From positions 2,018,828 to 2,082,827 of the forward strand of contig NZ_CP011941.1 of NCBI RefSeq assembly GCF_001040845.1: 64,000 nt of DNA, read 5' to 3'. Below, piece by piece: positions 48,062 through 57,997 of this stretch. The notes below the pieces were generated by a model that saw only the letters and a list, made by a program, of their open reading frames with translations, was not told where the DNA came from and ran no database searches. Position numbers and translations under genes: made by a program. Position 1 is the stretch's first letter, and each line of letters begins with the position of its first letter. The stretch is from Synechococcus sp. WH 8020 (GTDB lineage Bacteria; Cyanobacteriota; Cyanobacteriia; PCC-6307; Cyanobiaceae).

Positions 48062-49657
48062 ATGGAATTACGGCGTGACTTAAGCCTCACAAGCCTCACC
48101 CTGACCGTCGTCACCGGAACCATTGGCTCGGGATGGTTGTTTGCCTCCTATTACGCCGCCCGCATCGCTGGACCCGCCAGCCTGCCCGCATGGCTCTTGG
48201 GCGGTTCGATTTCCTTCCTTCTCGCTCTGGTGTTTGCGGAGTTGGGCTCACTCATCAACAGTTCCGGGGCACTAGCCCAGGTTCCACTCCTCAGTCATGG
48301 ACGCCTGTCTGGCTTCATCGGTGGCTGGAGCATCTGGATCAGCTACCTGTGCGTCCCAACCATCGAGCTGTTAGCCATGCTCGATTATCTCGACAGCAGT
48401 CTTCCCTGGCTCACGCAGGATCGGAACGGCACGCAAATTCTTAGCGGAGCCGGTCTGGCTGTCGCCATCGTGTTGATGGTGTTTTTCACCTGGATCAACC
48501 TCAACGGCGTTAAGGGGCTGGCCCGCTGGATCAACAACCTCACCATCTGGAAGTTGATCGTGCCCCTCCTTGTCGCGAGTGTGTTGATGCTGCTCAGTCA
48601 GCACTGGGGGAACCTGAGTATCCCGGTCACGATCGCCAGCGATCCAGCTGCAATCAAAGCTGACACCGGTACGGAACTTGTGAATGCCGTAGGAAGCGGA
48701 GGCATCCTGTTTTGCCTCCTTGGCTTTCGTACAGCCGTTGACCTCGCTGGAGAAGCGCGCAACCCCCAACGCAATGTGCCGCTAGCCATGGGACTAGGGC
48801 TAGGGATCAGCCTGCTGATTTACCTGGTTCTGCAATGGTCCTTCCTGGTGAGCGTGCCACCAGAAGCCCTACAACAAGGATGGTCCCAACTCAGCCTCAG
48901 CCAACATGGCGGCCCGCTCGCAGCCATTGCCCTTGGCCTTGGGCTCGGCTGGATGGTGGTGCTCCTACTCATCGACGCCGCACTCTCCCCCAGCACAACG
49001 GCGATGGCCTATTTAGGGGTCTCGGCTCGAGTGAGCTGGATGATGGGGCGCTGCAAACTGCTCCCTGAGTCCCTGGGTCGGGTCAATCGACATGGAGTAC
49101 CGGATATCGCTGTTATCAGCAGCTTGATCTTGGGATGCGCCCTGTTCTTCATTGGCCCAGGCTGGCAACAGGTTGTGGCTTTTCTCACGGCAGCCCAGAT
49201 GATCGCTCTAGCCATGGGACCAGCAAGTTTGTTGGCCCTACGCCAACAACTCCCCAAGGAGCGAGAACATTTTCGGATTCCTTGTCCCACCACACTCAGT
49301 GCCCTGGCTTTCGTGATGGCGACATGGGCGGCGAACTGGTGCGGACGCACAGCGTTGGAGGGAGCGGTGCTCGCCATCGGAATCCCAAGCCTGCTGTTTG
49401 CACTTCACAACTGGAGAAAACGCCAACCCATTGAAACCAAAGCAGGGCTTTGGTGGGGTCTCTATCTAGGACTTCTTGTATTAGATATGGAGTTATTCAG
49501 CAAGGGACGACCCTTCGAGCTCTCGAACCTGACCCATCTCGCAGTGTTAGCGGGAATGGCACTTTTGGTGCTGCCGATCGCGGTCAGCACCGCTTTGCCT
49601 GAAGTATCACCCCATGCACTCACACACTTAGGAAACGATCGACAACCTGCTGACTGA
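48062..49657 (+). CDS. APC-superfamily amino acid permease
   Basis: A 531-residue transporter with about twelve to fourteen hydrophobic helices. The first helix carries LTVVTGTIGSGWLFASYYAA, the substrate-binding GSGW motif of the APC family. Other features are LVFAELGSLI and the helix-loop GFRTAVDLAGEARNPQRNVP. Likely substrates are amino acids or polyamines. The 3' end overlaps urtE on the opposite strand by 38 nt. Confidence 0.88.
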   Translation: MELRRDLSLTSLTLTVVTGTIGSGWLFASYYAARIAGPASLPAWLLGGSISFLLALVFAELGSLINSSGALAQVPLLSHGRLSGFIGGWSIWISYLCVPTIELLAMLDYLDSSLPWLTQDRNGTQILSGAGLAVAIVLMVFFTWINLNGVKGLARWINNLTIWKLIVPLLVASVLMLLSQHWGNLSIPVTIASDPAAIKADTGTELVNAVGSGGILFCLLGFRTAVDLAGEARNPQRNVPLAMGLGLGISLLIYLVLQWSFLVSVPPEALQQGWSQLSLSQHGGPLAAIALGLGLGWMVVLLLIDAALSPSTTAMAYLGVSARVSWMMGRCKLLPESLGRVNRHGVPDIAVISSLILGCALFFIGPGWQQVVAFLTAAQMIALAMGPASLLALRQQLPKEREHFRIPCPTTLSALAFVMATWAANWCGRTALEGAVLAIGIPSLLFALHNWRKRQPIETKAGLWWGLYLGLLVLDMELFSKGRPFELSNLTHLAVLAGMALLVLPIAVSTALPEVSPHALTHLGNDRQPAD

Positions 49658-50327
49658 GCTCTGACGTAGAGCCACTGGCCACAATTCCACCTCGCTGCAT
49701 GGCGTAGTAACGATCTGCCTGGCGAACAAAATGCAAATGCTGCTCCACAAGCAATACACCAATCCCTTTTTCAGCAATAATTCGTTGAACGGCAGCCTCA
49801 ATATCCTGCACAATATTGGGTTGAATACCCTCTGTGGGCTCATCAAGAAGCAACAATTTAGGCTGACCTAAAAGTGCACGAGCAATGGCAAGCTGCTGCT
49901 GCTGACCACCAGAAAGATCACCACCTTTACGTGAAAGAAACTCCTGGAGAATTGGGAAAAGTTCATAGATAAAAGGGTCGATGCGACGATTTCGCGCAAG
50001 ACCTCCCGGAAGGGCCTCCATCCCCAACATCAAATTCTCTTCGACAGTCAATTGAGGGATGATTTCTCTGCCCTGAGGTACATAACCGATTCCTGACCTT
50101 GCTCTCCGATGAGGAGGCTGACGCTCCATTCCCTGGCCTTCGAAGACAATCTCACCGGACCGTGGCTTAAGCAAACCGATCAGAGACTTTAGGAGAGTGG
50201 TCTTACCCACACCATTCCGGCCAATCAGACAGACCATTTCCCCGGCACGAACTCTGAGGTCCACATCTCGAAGAATGTGGCTCTCGCCGTAATAAGTATT
50301 AAGGCCTCGAATTTCGAGCATTGTCAT
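49620..50327 (-). CDS. urtE: urea ABC transporter ATPase UrtE
   Basis: A 235-residue LivF-type ATPase. Walker A GRNGVGKTT, signature LSGGQQQQLA, Walker B LLLLDEPTEGIQPN and switch His in EQHLHF. It is the last gene of urtABCDE and overlaps urtD by ATGA. The EGIQPN segment is typical of UrtE in branched-chain/urea-type transporters. Confidence 0.93.
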   Translation of the reverse strand: MTMLEIRGLNTYYGESHILRDVDLRVRAGEMVCLIGRNGVGKTTLLKSLIGLLKPRSGEIVFEGQGMERQPPHRRARSGIGYVPQGREIIPQLTVEENLMLGMEALPGGLARNRRIDPFIYELFPILQEFLSRKGGDLSGGQQQQLAIARALLGQPKLLLLDEPTEGIQPNIVQDIEAAVQRIIAEKGIGVLLVEQHLHFVRQADRYYAMQRGGIVASGSTSELSQQVVDRFLSV

Positions 50328-51097
50328 AGAGCGTCGTCCTCCGTCGTTCCCAAATAAACTTCAATCACGCGGGGATCCTGTTGCACTTGGTCCATCGATC
50401 CCTCACAAAGAACATGGCCCTGATGCAACACCGACACAGGGCTATCAAGACGACGAATGAATTCCATATCGTGCTCAATCACTAAGACAGTGTGGTCACC
50501 AGCTAAAGACTTCAGCAAGTCAGCCGTAAGATCAGTTTCTTCATCCGTCAGACCAGCAACCGGTTCATCAACCAGCAAGAGGTCTGGGTCCTGGCCAACC
50601 AACATCGCAATTTCCAACCACTGCTTCTGTCCATGAGACAGAGATCCTGCTCTCCAGTCGGCACGAGACTGAAGATTAACAATGTTCATTAAATGATGAA
50701 TTTGGTCGCGCTGCTCAGCACGAATGCGACCAAACAGCAAAGACCAAGGCTGTTTAGACCGACTAACAGCCAATGCCAAGTTGTCCTGGACAGTTAAATC
50801 TTCAAACACTCGAGGGCTTTGGAATTTTCGTCCGATTCCAAGTCGAGCAATGCGGTGTTCTGGGATTCCAACCAGAGAGCGACCTTTGAAGAGCACGCCT
50901 CCTGAGCTAGGAGCAACCTTTCCAGTGATGACATCTAGAAACGTGGTCTTCCCAGCACCATTGGGACCAATTACCGCCCGCAGTTCTCCAGGTCGCAAGC
51001 TGAGATTAAGGTCACGAAGGGCAAGAAAACCATCGAAACTAACCGTGATGTCAGTGAGCTCCAGCAGTGGGCTGGATCCAGAAACGACTCTGCTCAT
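50324..51097 (-). CDS. urtD: urea ABC transporter ATPase UrtD
   Basis: A 257-residue LivG-type ATPase. Walker A GPNGAGKTTFLDVITGK, signature LSHGQKQWLEI, Walker B LLLVDEPVAGLTDEE and switch His in VIEHDMEF. The HGQKQ signature and position between urtC and urtE support UrtD. It overlaps both neighbours by 4 nt. Confidence 0.93.
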   Translation of the reverse strand: MSRVVSGSSPLLELTDITVSFDGFLALRDLNLSLRPGELRAVIGPNGAGKTTFLDVITGKVAPSSGGVLFKGRSLVGIPEHRIARLGIGRKFQSPRVFEDLTVQDNLALAVSRSKQPWSLLFGRIRAEQRDQIHHLMNIVNLQSRADWRAGSLSHGQKQWLEIAMLVGQDPDLLLVDEPVAGLTDEETDLTADLLKSLAGDHTVLVIEHDMEFIRRLDSPVSVLHQGHVLCEGSMDQVQQDPRVIEVYLGTTEDDAL

Positions 51098-52224
51098 GAC
51101 TGCACCTCCTCATTGCCATCAACTTCAAGTTGTGGATAAGTACCGATGGGGCGAGAAAAGCCCACACGAGACATCAGATTTCTTGGACCTGCTCCACGGA
51201 ACCAACCAATCACACCTTCCGGCAATGCCGTTACCACAAGGATGAACAAACCACCTTGAATAAAAAGCCAGGTTTCTGGCAAAGCCTCACTCACCAAACT
51301 TTTGGCATACATGATTGAAACGGATCCAAGAATCGCTCCGACTAATGTTCCACGACCACCAACAGCAACCCAAATCACCATTTCAATCGAAAACGGTACA
51401 GTCATAAACTGTGGCGAAACAATACCTGATTGCACTGTGTAGAGCGCACCACCAATACCCGCTAAGCCCCCAGCGATTGCAAACACAATGGTTTTAAACA
51501 ACGTTGGGTTGTAACCCGTAAAGCGGAGCCTTGGTTCATCATCACGGATTGCAATCAGAACATTTCCAAAGCGATCACGAACAACCCAACGTAAAAATAT
51601 CCACACTAAGATCACAATGACAGCAGTCAACCAAAAGAAACCGCGTTGCATCTCTGGCGAGCCCAATTCGAGCTGACCAAACAACACAGTGACATCGGTT
51701 TTGAGACCATTGGTGCCATTGATTAATTTTTGCTGACCATTGAAGAAATTGAAAAAGACCAACAGAGCAGCCTGGGTCAGAATCGAAAAATAAACCCCCT
51801 TAATCCGATTACGAAATACCAAGTTCCCTAACACACCTGCGAGCAACGCAGGGATCAGCCAAATTGCAATGAGCGTAAACAAAGGCGATCGAAAGGGCTC
51901 CCAAAATAAAGGCAACCGATCAACCCCATAAAGACTGAAAAATTCCGGAATAGAGTTGGGCATATCGATAGAACTCCTAAGTTGGAGATACATCGCAGCG
52001 GCATAACCTCCAAGCGCAAAGAAAATTCCCTGTCCAAGACTAAGAAGTCCGGTAAAGCCCCAAATCAAATCAATCCCAAGCGCCACAATCGCTAGAGATA
52101 AAAAGCGACCCAGCAGGTTCAAGCGAAAAACAGGCAGAACCGATGGTGCAGCAACGATTGCCGCAATGATCAACACCCAAACTGTCACGACGAGCCAGGG
52201 GCGTTGTTGAAAGGAACGCAACAT
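51094..52224 (-). CDS. urtC: urea ABC transporter permease UrtC
   Basis: A 376-residue LivM-type permease with about ten hydrophobic helices (LIWGFTGLLSLGQGIFFALGG is the family-typical segment). I choose the ATG at 52222-52224 (MLRSFQQRPW); the frame extends to 52296 within the urtB coding region. Gap to urtB is 4 nt and the stop overlaps urtD. Confidence 0.92.
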   Translation of the reverse strand: MLRSFQQRPWLVVTVWVLIIAAIVAAPSVLPVFRLNLLGRFLSLAIVALGIDLIWGFTGLLSLGQGIFFALGGYAAAMYLQLRSSIDMPNSIPEFFSLYGVDRLPLFWEPFRSPLFTLIAIWLIPALLAGVLGNLVFRNRIKGVYFSILTQAALLVFFNFFNGQQKLINGTNGLKTDVTVLFGQLELGSPEMQRGFFWLTAVIVILVWIFLRWVVRDRFGNVLIAIRDDEPRLRFTGYNPTLFKTIVFAIAGGLAGIGGALYTVQSGIVSPQFMTVPFSIEMVIWVAVGGRGTLVGAILGSVSIMYAKSLVSEALPETWLFIQGGLFILVVTALPEGVIGWFRGAGPRNLMSRVGFSRPIGTYPQLEVDGNEEVQS

Positions 52225-52228
52225 CAGT

Positions 52229-53383
52229 TCAAGCCTCCACCATGCGGCCTTTTTGCGGGAACAAACCTGCAGGACGGAACTGAAGGAACACCACAATCAG
52301 AGCAAACACCATGACCTGAGCCATGCTCGTGGTCGCAAAAAATTCAACACCGCTAGCCAGTGGTCCAGGCATATCGGGCCAAATCGTGAGCAGACGCCCT
52401 GCTCCAATGAGATCGGTTAACAAGCCGATCGCAAATGAGGCCAGCACGGTACCCAGCAGATTGCCAACACCACCGAGCACCACAACCATGAAACAGCCGA
52501 CGATGTAAGACGTGCCAACGTTGGGGCCCACCGAACCCAGCAACGACACGGCAACTCCCGCCACCCCGGCCAAACCTGAACCAATCCCAAAAGTGAGGAC
52601 ATCAACCGTGTCTGTGGGAATCCCAAGGCAATCGCTCATCGAACGGTTTTGCGTGACGGCCCTGATCCGGACCCCCCAAACGCTGCGGTTGAGGAACCAG
52701 ATCACCCCAACGACTGCGATGAAGGTCATCACAATGATCACAAGGCGTGGGACGGGAAAGGTGAGATCCATCCACTCCAGACCTCCGCGCATCCACTTCG
52801 GAGCGGTGACATCCACATTGCGGGATGTCGCCCTTGCAATACGACTGATTTGTGAGGCCAATCCACCAGCGCACAACACACCAATGAGAGCAGACACAGC
52901 CCAACCACCGGATCGCACAAGCCGAGATTGACGTCCCTCCAATAGAGGAGTCGGAAGAAACAACGGAAGACTGAATCCGAGCACTAAAAACACAACCATT
53001 CCAGCCGCATAAGCAAGCGGAACGCTGCGCACAAACTGCTGGAGGATCAAACTGACTCCCCACGTGGCCAGCAAAGTCTCAAGTGGGTTGCCATACAAAC
53101 GTCGTATGACTGTGCGCTCAAGCAAAATCCCAATCACACCGCTTACAGCAAAGGCGCATGGAATAGCAACCAGCACGTAGGCGTTGTAAACCGGCGCAAG
53201 AAAGGGAAGTTTGAAAATGAGCTGTACCACATACGTGGTGTAAGCACCAAGCATGATTAATTCGCCATGAGCGAGATTGATCACACCCATCAAGCCAAAC
53301 ACAATTGCCAGTCCAAGGGCAGCCATTAGCAATACAGAGCCAATGGCCACACCGTTAAACAGGCTTTCGAAAAGCAGTTCCAC
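52229..53383 (-). CDS. urtB: urea ABC transporter permease UrtB
   Basis: A 384-residue LivH-type permease with eight to ten helices. The segment VFGLMGVINLAHGELIMLGA matches the urea/branched-chain permease pattern. It follows urtA after an 89-nt gap containing stem-loops, which suits higher expression of the binding protein than of the membrane parts. Confidence 0.93.
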   Translation of the reverse strand: MELLFESLFNGVAIGSVLLMAALGLAIVFGLMGVINLAHGELIMLGAYTTYVVQLIFKLPFLAPVYNAYVLVAIPCAFAVSGVIGILLERTVIRRLYGNPLETLLATWGVSLILQQFVRSVPLAYAAGMVVFLVLGFSLPLFLPTPLLEGRQSRLVRSGGWAVSALIGVLCAGGLASQISRIARATSRNVDVTAPKWMRGGLEWMDLTFPVPRLVIIVMTFIAVVGVIWFLNRSVWGVRIRAVTQNRSMSDCLGIPTDTVDVLTFGIGSGLAGVAGVAVSLLGSVGPNVGTSYIVGCFMVVVLGGVGNLLGTVLASFAIGLLTDLIGAGRLLTIWPDMPGPLASGVEFFATTSMAQVMVFALIVVFLQFRPAGLFPQKGRMVEA

Positions 53384-53413
53384 GGGGGGTCTAGTAAGCG
53401 AAACAAATAAAAA

Positions 53414-53436
53414 GAGGAGCCCCCAAGGGGCCCCTC
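53414..53436 (-). terminator. stem-loop after urtA (partial terminator candidate)
   Basis: Stem GAGG-A-GCCCC / GGGGC-C-CCTC with loop CAA, one A/C mismatch. On the minus strand it is followed by TTTTTATTTG. A second weaker stem-loop lies at 53440-53464. Being inside the urt operon, it probably trims read-through from urtA into urtBCDE. Confidence 0.75.
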
Positions 53437-53472
53437 CAACAGCTACCCATTAATGGATGGGGCTATTCGTGA

Positions 53473-54768
53473 TCAGAGCTTGTACTTCTCTCCCTTGCTG
53501 GGGTCAGACCAATCGCAAGCAAAGCCCTTCGACGTGGGCTCAAACTGGTTCCATGTCTGAGGATCAATTGGATAATCAGACTCTTCTACAATCTTAAATT
53601 GACCGTCTGAAGTGATCTCACCAATCCGAACGATTTGAGAGATGTGGTGATTCGGACGAACCTCAATTGGGCCTTGAGGAGCATCGAATTTGATGCCAAT
53701 CAGAGCCTCACGTACTTTGTCATCATCGAAAGTACCTGCTTTCTCAACTGCCTTTTTCCATAGATAGACCATGTTGTACGCAGACTCTTGAGGGTCAGCA
53801 ACTACTCGGTCATCTCCATACTTGGCCTTAAAGTCAGCAGCAAACTTCTTAGAGGCCGGTGTATCAATGGACATCATGTAGTTCCAGGCTCCATAGTGAC
53901 CCTCAAGAAACTCTGGCCCAATCGTGCTGATTTCCTCCTCAGCAATTGAGTAGCTCATAACATAATAGCCATTCTCAGGGGTAATCCCTGCATCCTGGAT
54001 CTGCTTGAAGAAGGCAACATTTTGGTCGCCATTCAAGGTGTTGATAATAACCCCACCATCAGGAAGAGCAGCCTTGATCTTGGCAATGATCGGGGCGACC
54101 TCGGTGTTACCAAGAGGCAAGTAGTCTTCACCAACGACTTCTCCACCAAGAGACTTCACTTGCTCTTTGGTGATGGTGTTGGACGTACGAGGGAATACGT
54201 AGTCGGAACCCACTAAATAGAAAGGCTTTCCGGCAGCAGGCGACTTCTCGAACATGTAGCTGGTCGCCGGCTCAGACTGCTGATTAGGAGTAGCGCCGGT
54301 GTAAAAAATATTTTTCGAGCACTCCTGCCCTTCGTACTGAATCGGGTAGTAGAGGAAAGCTTCCTTAGACTCGTAAACCGGAAGCATGGCCTTACGACTG
54401 GCAGAAGTCCAGCCGCCAAAAACTACAGGAACTTTGTCCTGGTCGATGAGTTTTTTGGACTTCTCCGCGAAAGTTGGCCAATCAGAGGCACCATCTTCAA
54501 CGATATATTCGATTTTGTACTTCTTGCCGTCTACCTCAACACCGCCAGCTGCATTGATTTCATCAATGGCCATCTTTTCCGTATCCACCAAAGTGGACTC
54601 GGAGATCGCCATCGTTCCCGTCAGGGAATGCAGGATGCCAACAGTGACGCTGTCGTCATACTCAACGCTGGAGGCCTTCTCATCGCCACCGCCGCAAGCA
54701 GTGACGGCCAGACCCAGCGACGCTGCGGCCATGCCGGCAAACAGACGCTTGGACAATGATGAGCTCAT
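53473..54768 (-). CDS. urtA: urea ABC transporter substrate-binding protein UrtA
   Basis: A 431-residue periplasmic protein binding urea for import. The signal segment FAGMAAASLGLAVTACGGGD gives a lipobox VTAC, so the mature N-terminal Cys is near residue 24. TVGILHSLTGTMAISE and FGGWTSASRKAMLPVYE are characteristic of the UrtA/amide-binding family. Start chosen at 54768 (MSSSLSKRLF); an open frame to 54849 lacks signal character. It is the first gene of urtABCDE, downstream of ureG. Confidence 0.95.
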   Translation of the reverse strand: MSSSLSKRLFAGMAAASLGLAVTACGGGDEKASSVEYDDSVTVGILHSLTGTMAISESTLVDTEKMAIDEINAAGGVEVDGKKYKIEYIVEDGASDWPTFAEKSKKLIDQDKVPVVFGGWTSASRKAMLPVYESKEAFLYYPIQYEGQECSKNIFYTGATPNQQSEPATSYMFEKSPAAGKPFYLVGSDYVFPRTSNTITKEQVKSLGGEVVGEDYLPLGNTEVAPIIAKIKAALPDGGVIINTLNGDQNVAFFKQIQDAGITPENGYYVMSYSIAEEEISTIGPEFLEGHYGAWNYMMSIDTPASKKFAADFKAKYGDDRVVADPQESAYNMVYLWKKAVEKAGTFDDDKVREALIGIKFDAPQGPIEVRPNHHISQIVRIGEITSDGQFKIVEESDYPIDPQTWNQFEPTSKGFACDWSDPSKGEKYKL

Positions 54769-54814
54769 GAGTTCCAAAAACAAGTGAAACGACGCTTCAA
54801 CGCCGGGGCCCGAA

Positions 54815-54856
54815 AGGTACAGATCAAGTGAAAGAAATTCCTGTATCAATTAGAAC
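54815..54856 (-). promoter_or_regulatory. candidate NtcA-activated promoter of urtA
   Basis: On the minus strand GTT-N8-TAC (54856-54843), one base off the NtcA consensus GTA-N8-TAC, lies 23 nt before a TACCTT hexamer (54819-54814) that fits TAN3T. Such spacing is typical of NtcA-class promoters, and urt genes are nitrogen-controlled in cyanobacteria. The match is imperfect. Confidence 0.45.
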
Positions 54857-54885
54857 CATTTAGAAATTTCGAGGCCAAATACGCA

Positions 54886-55488
54886 TCAATTTGGTATCTG
54901 TTGCAACACAAATTCTTCCACGCGATCAAGTCCTTCTTCAGTACGAAGATTGGTAAAGCACCAGGGTCGATTCCTCCGCATCCTTAATGTGTCCTGTTCC
55001 ATGACTCCGAGGTCAGCACCAACGAAAGAGGCCAGATCGATCTTGTTAATGACTAATAAATCAGACCGTGTAATTCCAGGTCCACCTTTACGAGGAATCT
55101 TGTCTCCAGCCGCTACATCAATCACGTAGATACAAAGATCGACAAGTTCAGGACTAAAACTGGCCGCAAGATTGTCTCCACCGCTTTCAACCATCACCAG
55201 ATCAAGTCCAGGAAATTGATGCTCCAGTTCACTCACAGCAGCTCGATTGATGGAGCAGTCTTCTCGTATCGCCGTATGAGGGCACCCCCCGGTTTCAACC
55301 CCACGGATACGCTCAGGCTCCAATGCACCTGAGCGCGTGAGGAATTGAGCATCCTCTTGCGTGTAGATGTCATTGGTCACAACTGCTAATTGCAGGCGAT
55401 CGCGCAATCTCCTGCAAAGCGCTTCCACGAGCGCTGTCTTGCCTGAGCCCACCGGACCGGCGACTCCAAGCCTGAGTTTGCTGCTCAT
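54886..55488 (-). CDS. ureG: urease accessory GTPase UreG
   Basis: A 200-residue nickel-delivery GTPase. P-loop [14 protein letters not shown] near residue 10; [27 protein letters not shown] (Cys/His nickel site) and [16 protein letters not shown] follow. It receives nickel from UreE and, with UreF and UreD, inserts it in urease. Start at 55488 shares one base with the ureF stop (tgAtg arrangement), so they are one operon. Confidence 0.96.
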   Translation of the reverse strand: MSSKLRLGVAGPVGSGKTALVEALCRRLRDRLQLAVVTNDIYTQEDAQFLTRSGALEPERIRGVETGGCPHTAIREDCSINRAAVSELEHQFPGLDLVMVESGGDNLAASFSPELVDLCIYVIDVAAGDKIPRKGGPGITRSDLLVINKIDLASFVGADLGVMEQDTLRMRRNRPWCFTNLRTEEGLDRVEEFVLQQIPN

Positions 55489-56156
55489 CAGCTCCGGAAC
55501 AAACGTGAATACAACTCAGCATGAGCCAACTGGGCGAGCCCTGCACCAACACCACCACACCAAAGCGTGTGCGGATCTTGATCCTTTAAAACACTCGCCT
55601 GATCACGAATCATCGGCAACAGTCGCTGCTGAATCCGTTGAGCCGTGGTGGGACCCAGCGGCACCAAGCGGACCGCCGCACTGAGCTGATTTGCAACCCA
55701 GCCATAGAGATAACCCTCAACCATCTCCAGCTCAGAAATCTTCCACGACAGGGCAGCCCAAGCCCAGGCCGCAGGCCACGCCAAAACCAATGGCTGAGGC
55801 AATGGATGTCCAAGATCAGCCATCAACTTCAGCAAAGAACCACCCATCTGTCCTTGCTGAGCACGCATCTCAGCCGACTCCCTCAAAGCCAGCAACCACC
55901 CATCGAGACTGATCAAGTCACTGGGCATTTCTAACCTTTTTTCCTCCCAGCTTTGAAGCTGAACACGCAACGGGGTTAGCGCCGCAGCCTCCAACCTCAA
56001 TGCACCCCTCTGAAGCTCAGCTTCAATCCACTGTTGGAGATCGAATTCGTTGATCAAAGAACCATCCTGGATCAAGACTTCAAGACCTTCGGAATAACTA
56101 AAAGCACCAACAGGCAAAGCAGGGCTTACCAACTGCAATAACGCAAGCGATGTCAT
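55488..56156 (-). CDS. ureF: urease accessory protein UreF
   Basis: A 222-residue helical protein bridging UreD and UreG during nickel insertion. [23 protein letters not shown] is the standard N-terminal pattern. I use the ATG at 56154-56156 ([10 protein letters not shown]), which overlaps the ureE stop by ATGA; the frame extends to 56210. Confidence 0.93.
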   Translation of the reverse strand: MTSLALLQLVSPALPVGAFSYSEGLEVLIQDGSLINEFDLQQWIEAELQRGALRLEAAALTPLRVQLQSWEEKRLEMPSDLISLDGWLLALRESAEMRAQQGQMGGSLLKLMADLGHPLPQPLVLAWPAAWAWAALSWKISELEMVEGYLYGWVANQLSAAVRLVPLGPTTAQRIQQRLLPMIRDQASVLKDQDPHTLWCGGVGAGLAQLAHAELYSRLFRS

Positions 56157-56632
56157 GCGTGCTGATGGGCGATATAAGCACCGCCTTCCGGCATGAATGA
56201 ACGACAACACCGTGTCAGCTTCAATCCACGACCCTTAAGCATGGTTTCGAGTACGGAGTCATTCAGTAACAACAGCTCATCCTCATGCAACTCAAGTGCC
56301 ACATGGCGATTCCCTAGGTGATAGGCAGCCTCCAGCAATGCCAGCGGCGTTGCTGCTTCCACCCGCAACAACTCCTCAAGAGCAGCGGTTACCAAAACAT
56401 GCACCTGCTCATGCGCATCGGTGAGGCGATCACCAGGCATCAAGGCTCGCTCGCGCGGCAGCTGCAACAACACGTCTCGACCACAAGCAGTTCGACGACG
56501 TCCACGCAGCACCGTGCGCTGATCCGCGCTCAACGGCAACTCCATCACAGCGAGGGAGCCGTTCGGCCACGGCTCTTCAGACAAGAGGCGATGGTCCAAC
56601 ACGGTCAAGCCAACATCCAAGGGTTCAGACAA
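56153..56632 (-). CDS. ureE: urease nickel metallochaperone UreE
   Basis: A 159-residue dimeric nickel carrier. The central metal region reads EAAYHLGNRHVALELHEDEL and the C-terminus ends IAHQHA, a short His-containing tail rather than the long His tract of some species. It is the first gene of the minus-strand ureEFG set, divergent from ureD. Confidence 0.92.
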   Translation of the reverse strand: MSEPLDVGLTVLDHRLLSEEPWPNGSLAVMELPLSADQRTVLRGRRRTACGRDVLLQLPRERALMPGDRLTDAHEQVHVLVTAALEELLRVEAATPLALLEAAYHLGNRHVALELHEDELLLLNDSVLETMLKGRGLKLTRCCRSFMPEGGAYIAHQHA

Positions 56633-56729
56633 CCAACGAGATCACGCCACAAAGACTGCCCAAACAGCACGCCATCATTTGGTAGTCCTTGTTACAGAGC
56701 TGAGGAGAGTTGGCGTCGAGCGTGCGTTG

Positions 56730-57620
56730 ATGCAACGACTTGATCCATGGCACGGCACCTGCAACCTGCAGTTTGTTGCGGGCAGCAGTGGCAGTCAATT
56801 TCAAGGGGGCTGCACCGCCCCCTTGAAATTAATGCGGGCCGAACGGGGCGAGAACGGGCGTTGCGAGCTGCCACTGCTTCATACCGCTGGTGGCCTTGTG
56901 GGGGGAGACCAATTGAGCATCAACATCGGCTTAAGACCAAACAGTCGCTGCTTACTCACAAGCGTGGCCGCGCAAAAGATCTATGGATCCATAGGTCGAA
57001 GCCAGCTCCATCCGCTGGGAACTTGGGCCCGCCAACAGGTCTCGGCAGAGCTTGATGCGGATAGTGATTTGGAATGGCTTCCGCAAGAACTTGTGCTCTA
57101 TGCCGATGCTTTGTTTGAACAAAACCTCAGCGTCACATTGCCCATGGATGGATCCTTTCTCAGCGCTGAAATTGTGCGTCTCGGACGCACTGCCGCAAAC
57201 GAAACATTGGGACAGGGATGCTGGAGATCAGACGTTCAAATCCAACGCCAAACGTCTGAGGGAAGGCGTTGGGAACTTGTTGACAGACTCGAAATCAGCG
57301 ACGACGCGCTGAAGGGGTTCCATGGACTCAATCAACAACCTGTCTTCGGCACCTTGGTTTGGGCTGCACCCTTCACTCTCCAAACAACCAAGATCAACAA
57401 CCTCCTCGATGACATTCGCCAAGATCGAAAGGCTCTCGAAGGACAGATGCATTGCGGCGCACTCCCTCAGGGACTGATCGCCCGATACAGCGGCTTCTCC
57501 AGTCGAGATGCCCGTTTCTGGTTCAGCAGGATTTGGGCTCGCACCCGTCAAGCGCGAAACCTGGCATCGCCAAAGATTCCCAGGGTCTGGCCTTTACAAG
57601 AAAATCCATTGAGGCCATAA
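56730..57620 (+). CDS. ureD: urease accessory protein UreD
   Basis: About 296 residues from the ATG at 56730 (MQRLDPWHGTCNLQF); the frame begins at a TTG 17 codons earlier. UreD (UreH) binds apo-urease and accepts nickel from UreG. Recognised segments are LPLLHTAGGLVGGDQLSI, SRCLLTSVAAQKIY and EWLPQELVLYADALFEQN. It opens the plus-strand ureDABC run. Confidence 0.92.
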   Translation: MQRLDPWHGTCNLQFVAGSSGSQFQGGCTAPLKLMRAERGENGRCELPLLHTAGGLVGGDQLSINIGLRPNSRCLLTSVAAQKIYGSIGRSQLHPLGTWARQQVSAELDADSDLEWLPQELVLYADALFEQNLSVTLPMDGSFLSAEIVRLGRTAANETLGQGCWRSDVQIQRQTSEGRRWELVDRLEISDDALKGFHGLNQQPVFGTLVWAAPFTLQTTKINNLLDDIRQDRKALEGQMHCGALPQGLIARYSGFSSRDARFWFSRIWARTRQARNLASPKIPRVWPLQENPLRP

Positions 57621-57683
57621 GGGTTCACATTGAACATTCCGCTGCCCAAGAGCGATAGAAACTAAGAGGAGTGCAAGGTCACC

Positions 57684-57986
57684 ATGCACCTCAGCCCCCA
57701 GGAAAAAGACAAGCTGCTGATCGTCACGGCTGCGCTCTTGGCAGAACGTCGTCTCCAGCGCGGCCTCAAGCTCAACCACCCTGAAGCTGTGGCATGGCTC
57801 AGTTTCTTGGTTCTAGAGGGAGCACGCGATGGGAAGAATGTGGCCGACCTTATGCAGGAAGGCAGCACATGGTTAAGCCGCGACCAGGTGATGGAGGGCA
57901 TTCCAGAGTTGGTCGATGAAGTCCAAATCGAGGCTGTATTTCCCGATGGGACCAAGCTCGTGACCCTGCATGACCCTATTCGCTAA
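57684..57986 (+). CDS. ureA: urease gamma subunit
   Basis: A 100-residue structural subunit of the trimeric urease heteromer. [20 protein letters not shown] and the tail [18 protein letters not shown] are the expected pattern. Length is exactly that of bacterial UreA. ureB follows after 11 nt. Confidence 0.97.
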
Positions 57987-57997
57987 GGCTTCTTCTG

